Assembly: GCA_003645805.1 (NCBI GenBank)
Contig: QNCL01000004.1
Location: forward strand, 1 to 35,730
Source: Candidatus Omnitrophota bacterium
GTDB taxonomy: Bacteria > Omnitrophota > 4484-213
Reading direction: 5' to 3'
Length of the DNA stretch: 35,730 nucleotides
Positions 34,906-35,730 of the stretch are shown here, piece by piece. Below the pieces are notes generated by a model that worked only from the letters and a program-made list of their open reading frames with translations, made no database searches and was not told where the DNA came from. Position numbers and translations under genes: made by a program. Each line of letters opens with the position of its first letter. Position 1 is the first letter of the stretch.

Positions 34906-35730
34906 ATGTTCTAATACTCGGATTGCTTGTTTTGGTTATTCTTATCTTACTCCTTCTCCTTAAATCCAGAGAGAGGAGGGGAGAGGTTTTATTGCTCAGT
35001 CAGCAGATGGGTCAGTTAACCACTCAACTGAATGAGCAACTGAATGCCATAGTCCAGCAGGTTAATCAAAGGCTTAAGGAAAATACCCAGATGCTTCAGG
35101 AGAACAGTAGAAGTATCAATGAAAGATTAGATAGAGCAGCGGCAGTAATTTCTCCTTTGCAGAATAAATTGGGAGAGTTAGGAGAGGCGAGCAAGAGGAT
35201 GATCGAGATAGGTAAGGATATCTCGCGTTTGGAAACTTTGCTGAAAGCACCCAAATTCCGTGGAGAGATTGGTGAATTCTTATTAGAAAACCTGCTCGCA
35301 CAGATTCTCCCTAAAGATTTCTTTAGATTGCAGTATAGGTTTAAGAGCGGGGAAAAGGTGGATGCGGTAATCTGTTTAGGAGAGAGGATAGTTCCTGTGG
35401 ATTCCAAATTCCCTCTGGAAAGCTTTAGAAGATTAATAGAAGAAGACAGAGAAGTGGAGAAGAGGAGGTTATATAAGGAGTTTGAGCGGGATGTGAAAAG
35501 GCATATCGAGGAGATTGCCAATAAGTATATCCTTCCCGATGAAGGGACATATAACTTTGCCCTTATGTATATTCCGGCAGAGAATATATACTATGAGACC
35601 ATAACTCGCCAGGAAGAGAAAGGTATCTGGTCTTATGCCCTTGCGCGCAAGGTAATTCCTGTCTCTCCTAATAGTTTCTATGCTTATCTTATGGTTATTG
35701 TGGAAGGATTACGCGGGATGCAGATAGAGA
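34902..35730 (+). CDS. rmuC: RmuC family protein (partial, runs off right edge)
   Basis: Manual translation from ATG 34902 (overlapping the rfbC stop): MNVLILGLLVLVILILLLLLKSRERRG...SPLQNKLGELGEASKRMIEIGKDISRLETLLKAPKFRGEIGEFLLENLLAQILPKDFFRLQYRFKSGEKVDAVICLGERIVPVDSKFPLESF. Not in the supplied track. Confidence 0.9.
   Translation, partial: MNVLILGLLVLVILILLLLLKSRERRGEVLLLSQQMGQLTTQLNEQLNAIVQQVNQRLKENTQMLQENSRSINERLDRAAAVISPLQNKLGELGEASKRMIEIGKDISRLETLLKAPKFRGEIGEFLLENLLAQILPKDFFRLQYRFKSGEKVDAVICLGERIVPVDSKFPLESFRRLIEEDREVEKRRLYKEFERDVKRHIEEIANKYILPDEGTYNFALMYIPAENIYYETITRQEEKGIWSYALARKVIPVSPNSFYAYLMVIVEGLRGMQIE

Noticed and set aside
1-35730. CRISPR array, insertion sequence, prophage or integron
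   Set aside because: No regularly spaced repeats, transposase/integrase motifs or terminal inverted repeats were seen; the window looks like stable chromosomal backbone.

Overview
The window is a densely packed, AT-leaning bacterial segment, probably from an uncultured Gram-negative lineage because it carries LptD and a secretin. It shows no mobile elements or CRISPR arrays. On the minus strand (<1-5348) a tightly overlapping cluster encodes a B12-binding radical SAM enzyme, a DegT/StrS aminotransferase, a GT2 glycosyltransferase, a radical SAM/SPASM enzyme and a GT39-like membrane glycosyltransferase running off the left edge; this last gene is missing from the ORF track. On the plus strand are pth, a membrane pyrophosphatase, purH, three tRNAs (Gln-CTG, Leu-GAG, Glu-CTC), purB, an unknown gene, purM, accD, a MalK/UgpC-type ATPase, lptD, a nucleotide-sugar dehydrogenase, a FIST protein and a GAF-GGDDF protein. 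These are followed by a roughly 10.5 kb type IV pilus/type II secretion-like operon: pilT, pilB/gspE, a Cys-rich exported protein, two GspG-like pseudopilins, pilC/gspF, a PilM-PilN fusion, PilO, PilP/GspC and a secretin. After it come a convergent GGDEF gene, then rfbA, rfbC and a partial rmuC, which is also missing from the ORF track. The pilus-like operon is the best candidate for an undescribed system. It has (i) an exported protein with an N-terminal CS-alpha-beta (defensin-like) cysteine pattern plus two thrombospondin-like repeats, (ii) a pseudopilin with one N-terminal helix and two GspG-like head domains, (iii) a GspL-like PilM-PilN fusion that keeps the INLLP motif, and (iv) a secretin with a C-terminal TonB_C-like domain. 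All family calls come from reading motifs in translations; no database search was run.
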